64,000 nucleotides of DNA from Platanthera guangdongensis (GCA_039583875.1 CM077162.1:67143259-67207258), one strand, 5' to 3'. Positions 42,855-52,662 are shown, numbered from the stretch's first letter. Translations and numbers: made by a program. The notes: generated by a model not told the origin, from the sequence alone.

Positions 42855-43670
42855 TTACTTGTTTTTGACCCAGTTTACCTTGGGCCTAGGTTGATAACCT
42901 TTGAATTCAGAAATAAAAGACATCTCTGGTTGACTCTTATAGCCTTCAGGATGATATCTCCTAGGAGATATTATCCATTCAGTATAGGGGTTAAACCATT
43001 GAGATGTAGAACCTCTAGGATTGAACTTTGATTTGCCTTTGAAAGAGTTTTCAAAACTCTGAGCTCTGTTCGATGATCTCTGAGCTGAGTTCGACGATCT
43101 TGGGTCAGATCGTCGAGCTCCGTTCGAAGATCGACCATGCCAGAGTTCAGGGTTCAGAGTTCGTCGACCTGAGTTTGACGATTTAGCCTGAGATCGTTGA
43201 GCTCCATTCGGCGATCGTCGAGCTCCGTTCGACGATTTCTGTTGAATTATGGTTTTCTTAGGTAGATCAGAGTTCTTCCTAGCTACCTCTATAACTCCCT
43301 TACCTTTATCAGAGATAAACTTGATTGGGGTTATTAATACTATAGGTTGGCTGAATGAAGTACCCAAGCCCAGTGTACTGTTGAATCTTGAGTTCACTGT
43401 GCTTGTGATGTCCATTAGTTTGATACTTCTCCCATTGAGGGATTCTTCAAACTTCTTGGCCTTTGATAGTTCACTTTTCAGTGAGGCTATCTGCTCCCTA
43501 TAGCATTCCAACTCCTCAAAGAGTTTGAGGTTATCTGATTTTAAGGTGCTTTGTTCAGATAGTTGATTTCTGAGAGAAATAATTTCTTTTTCAGATTTCA
43601 ATAGTTCTAAACAAAGTGCCTTAAATTCACATTTAAAGTTCTCTGAATTAAAATCAAATGAGTCTATTAC
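42855..43670 (-). CDS. Gag-protease linker of E2: coiled coil and TCGA-coded repeat
   Basis: Continuous in frame with gag after a TAG at 43671-43673. The first part is a heptad-rich coiled coil (LRNQLSEQSTLKSDNLKLFE ... ASLKSELSKAKKFEES). Next comes DITSTVNSRFNSTLGLGTSF, then a low-complexity stretch of SSNGARRS, SPNGAQRS and SSNSAQRS units (residues about 120-190) encoded by the TCGTCGA dyads. It ends in an aromatic stretch (SQWFNPYTEW). The frame closes at TAA near 42855. The function of the linker is unknown; coiled coils in Sirevirus gag may aid assembly. Confidence 0.75.
   Translation of the reverse strand, partial: VIDSFDFNSENFKCEFKALCLELLKSEKEIISLRNQLSEQSTLKSDNLKLFEELECYREQIASLKSELSKAKKFEESLNGRSIKLMDITSTVNSRFNSTLGLGTSFSQPIVLITPIKFISDKGKGVIEVARKNSDLPKKTIIQQKSSNGARRSPNGAQRSQAKSSNSGRRTLNPELWHGRSSNGARRSDPRSSNSAQRSSNRAQSFENSFKGKSKFNPRGSTSQWFNPYTEWIISPRRYHPEGYKSQPEMSFISEFKGYQPRPKVNWVKNK
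43050..43250. repeat. TCGA dyad array within the E2 linker coding region
   Basis: About ten GATCGTCGAGC and GTTCGACGAT units in 200 bp. They stay in frame and produce a basic Ser/Asn/Arg repeat. The same DNA motif forms the non-coding arrays of the LTR and the pol-3' ORF spacer. Confidence 0.75.
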
Positions 43671-44870
43671 CTAGTCCTCTTCAGATTGAGTCTTTGATTC
43701 AGATTCTGACTCTTCTGCATCAGAATTTTGTTGTGAGGCATTGATAGCCATCATGCAGAATTCTTTTTCTTCAGCATCGTCTTCATCATCACTTGAGCTG
43801 GATGAAGCTTCAAATTCGTCTTCTATCTCACTCCAAGATTCAGCAACAAACCCCTTCTTGGTGTGTTTGTTCTTGCTGGAGGAGGGTTTGTCATTGTTAT
43901 TCTTCCTGAAGTCTTTGTCTTCTCTTCTTTCTTTCCTGTCCTTTTTGTCCTTATACTGATTTTCTGGACAATCAGACACCATGTGGCCTGGTTTCCTGCA
44001 TCCAAAACAAATAATCTCTTTGTTATTTGATTTGTCATACCTTGGCTTGTCATGCCCTCTGGTACACTTTTTCCTGAAATCTTTCCTAGCCATTTTGTAA
44101 AATCTTTTGGCCAGTAGGCTTAGTAGCTCTTCATTGCCTGTGACTTTGTTTTCAGGCTGATCTTCAAAGGCTTTGAAAGCTATTGATTTTTCCTTTCTTA
44201 TAGCTGGTGAGGCAGCCTTCTGCTCTTCTTCTCTATTCTTGATGAGCAGCTCATAATACTTGAGCTTGCCCAAGAGAGCTTCAGTTGTGATCTCATTTAT
44301 GCTTCTGCCATCCTTGATTGGCCAGATCCTTGAGTCCCAAGTGCTTGGGAAGCACATTAGGATTTTATCATTGAGCTCAGTCAATGAGATCTCTTTGTCC
44401 AATGTTTTCAGCTCATTGACTATGAGACTGAGTCTATTATACATATCTGCTACTGACTCAGCTTCTCCTTTCTTGAAGTTCTCATACTGGGTTATGAGAT
44501 GAGATCTTCTATCTTTTCTCTCATCAGTAGATCCTGAGACTATCTCAGATAGCTTGTCCCAGATGTCCTTTGCTGAGTTGCATTCAGCTACCTTTTGGAA
44601 TATTTCATCAGACATAGTCTGGGCTAGAATGTTCATAGCCATAGCATCTGCAACTTTCCATTTCTTGATTTCTGCTTCTGTTCCTGAAGGAGATGGAACA
44701 TCACTTGTACTTGTATTTTCTGGGGGTCTTGGACACACTGTCAAAACAGAATTGAAAATATCTTCATCAATAGAGTTCATGTACAATCTAATCCTTGCCT
44801 TCCAAAGTGCAAACTTAGATAGATTGCACACTGGAGGTCTGGTGCTAGCATAATCTTTATTTTGGGTCAT
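43671..44870 (-). CDS. gag: gag of E2
   Basis: 399 codons, fully open. MTQNKDYASTRPPVCNLSKF opens a UBN2/DUF4219-type Copia gag. Conserved blocks include MNILAQTMSDEIFQKVAE, KDRRSHLITQYENFKKGEAE, SVADMYNRLSLIVNELK and ILMCFPSTWDSRIWPIKDG. A basic stretch leads to the CCHC knuckle CFGCRKPGHMVSDC (about residues 287-300). The tail is Lys/Arg-rich, then acidic Ser/Asp/Glu-rich (SSSSSDDEDDAEEKE), ending SESESKTQSEED. The stop is TAG, with the same frame continuing into the coiled-coil linker, so stop readthrough could make the longer product. It forms particles and packages RNA. Confidence 0.92.
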   Translation of the reverse strand: MTQNKDYASTRPPVCNLSKFALWKARIRLYMNSIDEDIFNSVLTVCPRPPENTSTSDVPSPSGTEAEIKKWKVADAMAMNILAQTMSDEIFQKVAECNSAKDIWDKLSEIVSGSTDERKDRRSHLITQYENFKKGEAESVADMYNRLSLIVNELKTLDKEISLTELNDKILMCFPSTWDSRIWPIKDGRSINEITTEALLGKLKYYELLIKNREEEQKAASPAIRKEKSIAFKAFEDQPENKVTGNEELLSLLAKRFYKMARKDFRKKCTRGHDKPRYDKSNNKEIICFGCRKPGHMVSDCPENQYKDKKDRKERREDKDFRKNNNDKPSSSKNKHTKKGFVAESWSEIEDEFEASSSSSDDEDDAEEKEFCMMAINASQQNSDAEESESESKTQSEED

Positions 44871-44989
44871 GTTCTGTGAAGAAATAAATCTAATAACAAA
44901 CTTAAGACAAGCAGATCTAACTAGAGGGATCTTTAGGTTCAGGTGTTAGCCTGTGTAACCACTGAGGTATGGTATATTAACCAACCTCC

Positions 44990-45000
44990 CTCTGATACCA
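44990..45000 (-). other. Primer binding site of E2 (initiator-Met tRNA)
   Basis: Minus-strand TGGTATCAGAG lies two bases after the LTR end. The leader 44871-44989 has no ORF. Confidence 0.88.
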
Positions 45001-45002
45001 AT

Positions 45003-46927
45003 TGAAAGTGCAGGTTAGATCTGATATACTCTAGAGGGGGGTGAATAGAGTATGATGCTTGCTAAAAACTTTTTACAACTCTTGTTGTATTCCTAAGTGA
45101 ACATGGAAGCAAATAACATAAAGTAAACACAACAACTAGCTAAACACAGAGCAATCACAGAATAATCACAAACCACAGCCAGAAAACAAAAGAAAGTAAG
45201 CAACCAGATGACACAAGGAGCTATAGTGGTTCCCCAACCAATCTCGGTACATCCACTCTTCTACCACCCTAGGTAGGAATCCACTGCAGGATGAGTTAAT
45301 CAGGTGTCCTGGGCACCAATGGGTTTTGATCAGGTCCCCAAAAACCAAACCCTCAAGTCTTTTGGAAGGAGAATTGCAACCAGAATAATTTTGAAGGGAT
45401 TTAAAACCCTGTACAGGAATTAGAGAGAGAGGGTGATAGTGTCTTCTCTGTCAACAGTCAGAGAGAAGACTTGTGGATTGATGTAGCAGCTCTTGCTCCC
45501 CCTGAGGTCTTGAATTGGTCAGGAATGCTGGAGCACTGCTTCAGGGTGATAGGCCTTCAATGACCTAGAATGCCTGGACTAGAACTGCTTCAGGAACTTC
45601 TTTGACAGATTGACTGATTGTTGTCCTTTGAAGTTATCCTGTGAATAAAGAGAAGAAGACTCTTGATTGAATTTAGTTGTTGTTCTTCTTCTTCAAAAGT
45701 TCTCTGGTCAAGGCTGATTGCAGTAAAGAACTTTAGATTTGAGAATGTTTTGTTCTTCTGCAGCTTCAGAGTGTCTGTCAGATTGTTTTCTGTACTGTGA
45801 TTCTTGAACTCTGCTTGATTCTGTTCTCTCTTAATGTGTCTCTAATTTTTATGTGTATCTATTGTGTCTTTTTTTTGTGACTGTGACTGACTGAGGAATA
45901 TTCAAACTTTTGAATGTCGAGCAGTAATTACAGTCGTCCTTGGAAAGAATCAGCAATCAATGACTTTCCTAACTGTCCCATGGAAAAACGGCATGTAATC
46001 GTCCATAGTCAATGCTCGTTCTAACGGTAACATTCCAAGAAGATCTGGCATTAAATGTTCAGGAATCAGCGCCAAGAAATGGTACGGGAGCCTTGAAGAA
46101 AACCTAATCTGGATTCGTCGAACGAAGAACACAAATCGTCGAGCTGAACTTGTGTTTGTCGAGGTGAGCTTGAGTTCGTCGACCAGACAATCTTCATTCA
46201 TCTGATAGACAGTCTTCATTCGTTGAGCTGAGAATCAAATTCGTCGAGCTGAGAAAAGTTCTAGAGTTAGACAAAATACTTTGCATTTGCTGAAATGCTG
46301 TGTCGACAAAAGTTGGTGTCGACAGATTGATCTTGGTGTCGACACAAATCCTCCGGTGTCGACATAAGCTGGTGTCGACTGAAATCCTGGTGTCGACACA
46401 AGTTGTCTGGTGTTGACACAAACCCTAAGTGTCGACACAAAATCTCTGAGTCCAGAAATCGTCGAGTAGAGAATAACATTCGTCAACCTGAGAAGCTGAC
46501 TTCGTCGACCTGAGAAGCTGTGAACTTGAGGTCCAAGTTCGTCGAGCTCAGAATATAATTCGTCGATCGAAGCATGAAGCTGGACTTAGAAAAATTTGAA
46601 GTCCTCCTGACTTTGGCTTGATGTAAAAACTGAGTTTTCGTCGAACAGAGAACATAGATCATCGAGCTCAGCACTAAGAATTGTCTCACGATCGTCGAGC
46701 GCAAAACTCCTTTCGTCGAGCTGAGTTTGACGAACGTCGAACACACTTTACTTAGTCTTGAAAACTTGTGAGTCTGGAGTCTCTGAGGGTCTTGTTGAAA
46801 GTTGGTCCATCTGGAGTTGAGCCAAAGGACTTAACCTAGACTCTAGGCCACAAATTGACCCTGGCTATACAAGATGGGTCACATCCTAAGTCAGTGAACC
46901 TAGCCCAAATAAACTAGGGATCCAACA
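45003..46927 (-). repeat. 5' LTR of E2
   Basis: 1925 bp, TGAAAGTGCAGGTTAGATCT to TAGGGATCCAACA, close to the 3' LTR but with fewer TCGA-array units. It contains the U3 array at 46110-46745. Confidence 0.95.
46110..46745. promoter_or_regulatory. CGTCGA and GGTGTCGACACAAG array in U3 of E2 (5' LTR)
   Basis: Same three-block array as the 3' LTR, lacking one GGTGTCGAC double unit (34 bp) and one CGTCGAGCTGAGCTTGATAG unit (about 24 bp). This LTR is the promoter copy. Confidence 0.68.
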
Positions 46928-47040
46928 GGTTATTTTGTTGTTATAACGATGACGCACACACATGTGCTCACCACCCCTTAAAAAGAATTCGCCCACGAAT
47001 TCATTTTAATCCTGATCGAAACATGGCTCTGATACCCAAT
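46928..47040 (-). other. LTR-proximal leader of C with primer binding site
   Basis: Continuation of the C leader beyond E2. The PBS lies at 47025-47038: minus-strand GGGTATCAGAGCC, an initiator-Met tRNA complement with one extra G. Confidence 0.82.
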
Positions 47041-49097
47041 TGTAACACCCCCTATCCGTCGCATAGCATATAGCAGTAGGCCCGGCCGGGGCCCGACGCC
47101 ATATACCACAGACAGACCGGGTGGTTACTCAATGGAAACAATCCAACCAATCAAAACGTCCTACACAGAGCATTCTAGCGGAAGCAGTTTTATAAGTTGC
47201 AAAGAAACGAACCCAGCAATAAGCATGAATGTCCACTAATAAGCCAAATAGGAATGAAGTACATACACAAGTACTGGCCTTAAGGCCTCACAAATGGTTT
47301 ACTCAAAATTACATGTTTTCCATACCACGGCATGCAGGCCGGTCATACATGAACAAAAGCAAGTAAACACTTCAATTAGGCCTTCGAGGGCCGGCTTCGC
47401 AATTTGGGCTTTAGCCCGCTATTGACCGCTTGGTCCAGCAGCACCTGCAAGCAAGAAACCACCGCACGGTGGCAAACAAAAGCAACGGCCAGCAATGCTG
47501 ACCAAATTATAACGATCCCGCCCCCAATTCGGGGCGGCGATGTTCCTTCCCTGCACTTATTAGCATAACCAAGCAGTATATAAATATACATTGCATCACA
47601 GGCGTTGGCACGCACGGACACACGCCCCGTGCACTCAGGGCACATTCTCGGTGAACCGGCCAATGTCACGTCAATTTAAGCCATAAACATTCTGGATTCA
47701 CCACCGCCACTTTGACGGCCAAATATATGAGCAATTTGTCTTCCCGGCATGGGTCACGTCAATTTAAGCCATAGACCACCGAAGACACTCATCTATGCCA
47801 ATGGCTCTAACCGAACGACATAGAACGGGTATTGTTCCATCTAACTCGTGCTCACATCGCAACGACAATTTAAGCCATATGCGCAGGTCAAACTTCTCCC
47901 GAGTCCCGTTTCCATCACATACTTCACATAACCCGGTTATGTTCAAGTTGGCTCCCAGGCCTCCAAGTTGGCAAGATCACGCATCCACCCAGTTTTTCAG
48001 GTGCACCTTAGGGTTAATCCTTAAGGCTCCCTGTTGCAATCTACCACGTAGAAAACCCGAAAACAAACATTCGCACGGAGTCTTCTCTGGCATTTATGCA
48101 ATGCAACATCACCGATCCAGACCAACATGTCCGGATAGGCTTCACACATCATGCCTATGTCCATTCTTGCTTATGGACTCTACACAATGGGGACTATTAA
48201 TGTCTACCCGAAGGAACGCCTCCAACTCACCGCAAACTCGCGAGAGCGGGCTTTCTTATGCAAAAGAAGTAGAGCTTCACATGCTCAAGTAGAGAATCGT
48301 TACCATAGCATTCTTCCTTGGCGTCATGGAAATGTAAGCGGATGAAAAGCACCGCACTCTCTTTGCCTTCGTAGATCTGAAGTCGGCTCGCGATTTGGAG
48401 CTCTAAATCTCCTCCAAAGACTGGATCTAAGCTTCTTCTTCCTCCTTTGCTCTCCCTTCTCTCTAGGATTTAGACAGAGAACACGGCAGGAAAAATAAGG
48501 GTTCTGAAACCCTTCTCTCGGTATAACTATTTCGGGAATAAGCCCAGCCGTCGGATCCCACTAAAAGAAACGCACGGCTACGATCCAGGTCTGACCTGGA
48601 CGAATGGGGTTAAACACCGCATGGTTCACCATTCCGGAGCAAGACACGTCCGCTGCCAATAAATTATGTCAGGATATTTAGTCAACTCTCGCCAAAACCC
48701 CAGCGTCAACACTCCGCGTCGACCGAGTCAGACACGCCAGAATCAGCCCCGCGCTCGACAATCGTCGAACCAAGATCACCGACCACTGACAGATCGTCGA
48801 ACGGAGATCTATAGCCCGATCGTCGAACACAACACTCTGGCCAAATCGTCGAACGCGCGGCCCGATCGTCGAACCCAGATAGTTGGCCCGATCGTCGAAC
48901 TCAGCATTTTGACCAGATCGTCGACCGCTGCTCGACGATCGTCGAACCCAGGTTTCTGCCTTAACGTTTTGGCAGATCTTTGAACTACCCCGACACGCCC
49001 TGGGACACGCCCGTGTTCTAGGCCGTGTACCTCCTGCCAAATTCCAAATTTGTCCCGGAATGCCTCCCGTCGCTCTTTTGAGTTTCGGGGCGTTACA
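47041..49097 (-). repeat. 5' LTR of element C
   Basis: 2057 bp, TGTAACACCCCC to GGGGCGTTACA, equal in length to the 3' LTR with scattered substitutions. The U3 end carries a GATCGTCGAAC array (48700-48960) and one GGGACACGCCCGTGTTC site. It is followed by the ACTCA duplication at 49098-49102. Confidence 0.95.
48700..48960. promoter_or_regulatory. GATCGTCGAAC array in U3 of C (5' LTR)
   Basis: About eight to nine ATCGTCGAAC sites with variable 8-20 bp spacers lie upstream of the putative TATA-like GGTATAAC near 48520 in element orientation. A few sites differ from the 3' LTR by CpG transitions. Confidence 0.62.
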
Positions 49098-49102
49098 ACT
49101 CA
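49098..49102. repeat. Target-site duplication ACTCA, right of element C
   Basis: Exact match to 27428-27432. Confidence 0.92.
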
Positions 49103-50345
49103 GACCTTGAGCAGATCCCGTTGTTAGGCTCTCACCTAGCTGGCAGGGTTGGAAGTCACTCGATGGCGTTAGCCTTGGACCCTGAGCAGATCCCGATGTC
49201 AGGCTCTCACCTAGCTGACAGGGCTGGAAGTCACTTGGTGTCATCCTCAGACCTCGAGCAGATCCCGTTGTCAGGCTCTCACCTAGCTGGCAGGGCTGGA
49301 AGTCACTCGATGGAGTTAGCCTTGGACCCCGAGCAGATCCCGCTGTCAAGCTCTCACCTAGTTGGAAGGGGTGGAAGTCACTCGGTGTCATCTTTAGACC
49401 TCGAGCAGATCCCGCTATCAGGCTCTGACAGGGCTGGAAGTCACTCGATGGCGTTAGCCTTGGACCCCGAGCAGATCCCGCTGTCAGGCTCTCACCTAGT
49501 TGGCATTGCTGGAAGTCACTCGTTGTTATCCTTAGACCTCGAACAGATCCCGCTGTCAGGCTCTCACCTAGCTGGCAGGGCAGGAAGTCACTCGATGGCG
49601 TTAGCCTTGGACCCGGAGCAGATCCCACTGTCAGGCTCTCACCTAGCTGGCAGGGCTGGAAGTGACTCGGTTTCATCCTTAGAACTCGAGCAGATCCCGC
49701 TTTCAGGCTCTCACCTAGCTGGCAGGGCTGGAAGTAACTCGATGGCGTTAGTCGTAGACCCCGAGCAGATCCCGCTGTCAGGCTCTCACCTAGCTGGGAG
49801 GGCTGGAAGTCACTCGGTGTCATCCTTAGACCTCGAGCAGATCCCGCTGTCAGGATCTCACCTAGCTGGCAGGGTTAGAAGTCACTCGATGACATTAGCC
49901 TTGGACCCCGAGCAGATCCCGCTGTCAGGCTCTCACCTAGCTGGCAGGGCTGGATGTCACTCAGTGTCATCCTTAGACCTCGAGCAGATCACGCTTTCAG
50001 GCTCTCACCTAGCTGGCAGGGCTGGAACTCACTCGATGGCATTAGCCTTGGGCCCCGAGCAGATCCCGCTATCAGGCTCTCACCTAGCTGGCAAGGCTGG
50101 AAGTCACTCAGTGTCATCCTTAGACCTCGAGCAGATCCCTCTGTGAGGCTCTCACCTAGCTGGCAGTGCTGGAAGTCACTCGATGACATTAGCCTTAGAC
50201 CCCGAGCAGATCCCGCTGTCAGGCTCTCACCTAGCTGGCAGGGCTGGAAGTCACTCGGTGTCATCCTTAGACCTTGAGCAGATCCCGCTGTCAGGATCTC
50301 ACCTAGCTGGCAGGGCTGGAAGTCACTTGATGGCATTAGCCTTGG
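49103..50345. repeat. 72/75-bp alternating satellite in element F
   Basis: Seventeen units, each containing GAGCAGATCCC or a one-base variant. Two forms alternate: one with CACTCGATGGCGTTAGCCTTG (75 bp) and one with CACTCGGTGTCATCCTTA (72 bp), giving a 147-bp higher-order dimer. One unit near 49410-49460 is shortened by about 10 bp. Both lengths are multiples of three, so long open frames appear on both strands (49121-50146 plus, 48678-49823 minus). These are by-products of the period and have no start context or known domain. Confidence 0.95.
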
Positions 50346-50790
50346 ACCCCGGGTGCTGCTTGGCCCCGGGTAGACTCGCTGTCAGGCTCTCACTAGCTGG
50401 CAGGGCTGTAGGCACACCTAGGGGGTAAGGGAGAGAGTTTGGAGTTTGGAGAGAGTTTGGATACTTTGCAGGATCCCGAGTGATGCTCGGCCCCGGGTAG
50501 ACCCACTTCCTGGCTCCTACTAGATGGCAGGTCCATAGGCTCGCATGGGGGGTAAGGGACCCCGAGTGCTGCTAGGCCCCGGGTAGACTCGTTGTCAGGC
50601 TCTCATTAGCTAGCAGGGTTGTAGGCACACCTGGGGGGAAAGGATTGGTTCTTGGAGATTTTTGCAGGACCCCGAGTGCTGCTCGGCCCCGGGTAGACTC
50701 ACTATCAGGCTCTCACTAGCTGGCAGGGTTGTAGGCACACCTGGCGGGTAAGGGAGAGAGATTGGATACTTTGTAGAACCCCGAGTGATT
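50346..50790. repeat. Longer-period satellite related to the 72/75-bp array
   Basis: Four diverged units of roughly 90-130 bp, each with CCCCGAGTGCTGCTCGGCCC, GGGTAGACTC, TCAGGCTCTCACTAGCTGGC and GTAGGCACACCTGG, ending GGATACTTTGCAG. The TCAGGCTCTCAC-TAGCTGGCAGGG core is shared with the short array, which looks like a shortened, amplified version of this unit. Confidence 0.88.
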
Positions 50791-50986
50791 AGGAGCAACT
50801 CCCTTAGAAATTTGTGCAGAAATGGAGTTTCTTCATCCTGCTACATTATGAGAATTGCTATAAATGCTCAGAATGACAAATTTAGATTTCTCAAACTTTT
50901 TTTTCGGGTCGGCTCCCACTCGCCAGATACTTGGGGTTGGATGTTTCTTTCTAAGCTTGTGCCAACCTCGAAAAGAGCGGGGATTG
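50791..50986 (+). other. F internal 3' end with polypurine tract
   Basis: AT-rich unique DNA ending in CGAAAAGAGCGGGGATTG directly before TGTACAACCCC. The purine run supports plus orientation for F and marks the start of its 3' LTR. No coding sequence is seen. Confidence 0.6.
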
Positions 50987-51852
50987 TGTACAACCCCGTA
51001 TCCGGCCGAGTGGGATCCTCCCCAAGTGGCGGGCTCGGGGCATGCTATGCGCGGCGTTTTGGTGCAGCCCCGTTCGAAGACGTGCAGCCCCGTGCGTGCG
51101 TGCAGAGGTTTTATATGCGTAGGTCTTTATAAAAATAAATAAATAAATAAATATATATTTATGGTTAAGAGGAGAATATGTATTTGATATTGGAGAGATG
51201 GAGAGCAGGTGGGAGGGAGGAGGCGGGTTTTCTTTTTTATTCCCCCACTAGGGTTCGGCCAAGGAGGAAGGGAGAGCAGTCCTCACCCGATCTCTCTCAC
51301 TCTCTCTCAGTCTTTTCCCCTCTTTTCAAAGCGCCGCACGCATGGAAGGAGCCGCCCGCCTCCCGATCTATCTCCCGCTGCCGCCTCAGCAGGGAGCAGG
51401 CCGCCCGCCTCCATCTCTCTCTCCAGCCACCGCCTAAGCAAGGAGCAGGCCCGCCCCCTCTCTCGCTCTGGCCACCTGAAGCAGCATCCCGAGCTGCCTC
51501 CCTCCCCTCCTTTTTCCGTCCAGGCCGCCACCTCTGGAGTAGGTGAGGCCGGGAACACCATCCTCGCCACCTCTGGAGCAAGGCGAGGCCGGGGCTTCTC
51601 TCCCGCAGCCGCTTGAAGTTGTGGAATCCAGGACAACCTTCGCCGACGCCACTTTGAGCACAGTTGGCCATGGAGAGGCTCGACCATGGAGGGAAAAATC
51701 ATTTGGAGCTTTCAACTCTCCCGCGGAGGTCAGATCCGTGCATTGACAACCATTACGGATGCTAGACGTCGAGCCTCAGGCAATGTGCGCGGTTGTGGCT
51801 CCACCAAACACACGTCAAGGGTAACAAAATTTCATCTTTGGCAGGTAAAGCC
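50987..51852 (+). mobile_element. 3' LTR of element F, truncated
   Basis: Direct repeat of 25158-26105, with the (TA)n and (CT)n blocks much shorter. It is broken at 51852 (AAAGCC) where a copia LTR stub begins. The high GC and repeats create spurious open frames on both strands. F has no gag or pol anywhere in the window and is best described as a large non-autonomous LTR element. Confidence 0.75.
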
Positions 51853-51903
51853 TGTTGGATCCCTAGTAAGATTTGGGCTAGGTTCACTAAGTTAGGATCA
51901 TAT
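51853..51903 (+). mobile_element. 51-bp stub of an E-type copia LTR
   Basis: TGTTGGATCCCTAGTAAGAT, followed by TTTGGGCTAGGTTCACTAA, is the reverse complement of the E1/E2 LTR end. It shows an E-type copia in plus orientation inserted in F and then interrupted by G after 51 bp. The rest would lie beyond 64000. Confidence 0.78.
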
Positions 51904-52039
51904 TGCTGGGTATATTGGAAAATATGTACCAAATTTGGAGAAGCTCACCTAACTCAATGATATGCATCAAGTTGTATTTGATGTTGTGTTGAGTTATCAT
52001 GTGCAGGTTAAGAAAATGGAAAAGAAAATTTTCTAAGTA

Positions 52040-52506
52040 CAAGTGTCGACACTTGGGAATAGCTGTGTCGACACCAAGGGCCAGATTGTGTCGACACACA
52101 GAACTTGTGTCGACACACAGAATATCTGTCGACAACGCTGTGTCGACACCAAGGGCCAGATTGTGTCGATATCAATAATTTGTGTCGACACATAGAAAAT
52201 CTGTCAACAATGCTGTGTCAACACTAAGGGCCATACTTATGTCGACATTATCAGAAGTTGTGTCGACACATAGAGAATCTATCGACACATTCCAGAATTC
52301 TGTCGACAACGACTGTGTCGACACACAGAACTTGTGTCGACACACACCAGAATTCTGTCGACACCAACTTTGTCAAGACAAGGAGTGTTTGTGTCGACAC
52401 ACAGAACTTGTGTCGACACATTCCATATAAGCTGTGTCGACAACAACAAGACTTGTGTCGACACATGAATTATGTATGTCGACACATATGGAGAATTCAG
52501 TCGACA
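52040..52506. promoter_or_regulatory. TGTGTCGACACA palindrome array in U3 of G (5' LTR)
   Basis: About 19 exact GTCGAC cores in 467 bp, most as TGTGTCGACACA or with one change, spaced 15-35 bp, often separated by GAACTTG or AGAAT. The array ends about 150 bp upstream of the TATA box. It is repeated at 63010-63480 in the 3' LTR and, in a shorter form, at 59183-59610. Confidence 0.72.
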
Positions 52507-52654
52507 TTCTCTGCTGCTGAGTCAAAGTTCAATGAAGGCTAAAGCAATGCAAGTGAAGACTTGACAGCTGTCATTACTGACATTGCTGTCATATCTGTCA
52601 GAGGTGTCAGAAGACAGTTTGAAATCGGAACAGCCGGTTACCATGGATGAAGCC

Positions 52655-52662
52655 TATAAATA
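52655..52662 (+). promoter_or_regulatory. TATA box of the G LTR
   Basis: TATAAATA in AGCCTATAAATAGATATGC, conserved at 63624-63631 in the right LTR, downstream of the palindrome array as expected for a plant LTR promoter. Confidence 0.78.

Larger units (their letters stand above)
34273..46927 (-). mobile_element. Sirevirus-type Ty1/Copia element E2, complete structure
   Basis: 12.65 kb with LTRs 34273-36263 and 45003-46927 (TG...CA), PBS, PPT and, on the minus strand, gag, coiled-coil linker with TCGA array, protease, integrase, RT, RNase H, TCGA dyad array and a 2.8-kb 3' ORF. Gag is fully open and pro-integrase pieces are long. A few stops and frameshifts remain in RT and the 3' ORF. It is the youngest-looking Sirevirus here and lies inside C. 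The extra 3' ORF after RNase H and long size are Sirevirus hallmarks. Confidence 0.93.
27433..49097 (-). mobile_element. Tekay-clade Ty3/Gypsy element C, with E2 nested inside
   Basis: Two LTRs of equal length (27433-29489 and 47041-49097, 2057 bp), a perfect 5-bp ACTCA target duplication, a PPT, a PBS, and gag-pol on the minus strand. Element E2 (34273-46927) splits the leader between PBS and gag; without it C is about 9.0 kb. Protease through integrase lies in one uninterrupted reading frame (32970 to 29485) that carries five stop codons and no indel. Gag has one frameshift near its end. It is related to element B but has a full-length gag and an intact protease motif. Confidence 0.95.

Noticed and set aside
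42845..42884. 40-nt intron between linker and protease in E2 (24 nt in G)
   Set aside because: Donor- and acceptor-like ends and phase 0 joining are present, but 24-40 nt is shorter than plant introns known to me. Readthrough or frameshift is more likely, so it is noted only in the feature text.
49121..50146. Long open frames on both strands of the satellite (341 and 381 codons)
   Set aside because: The 72- and 75-bp periods are multiples of three, so open frames persist automatically. The frames overlap on opposite strands and lack start context or domains.
49103..50790. Centromeric satellite
   Set aside because: The array is only 1.7 kb and embedded in one LTR element. There is no evidence of megabase arrays.
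52040..52506. Possible CRISPR array (regular short palindromic repeats)
   Set aside because: The repeats are 10-12 bp with variable, low-complexity spacers in a plant retrotransposon LTR. There are no cas genes and no 25-40 bp repeat-spacer periodicity.
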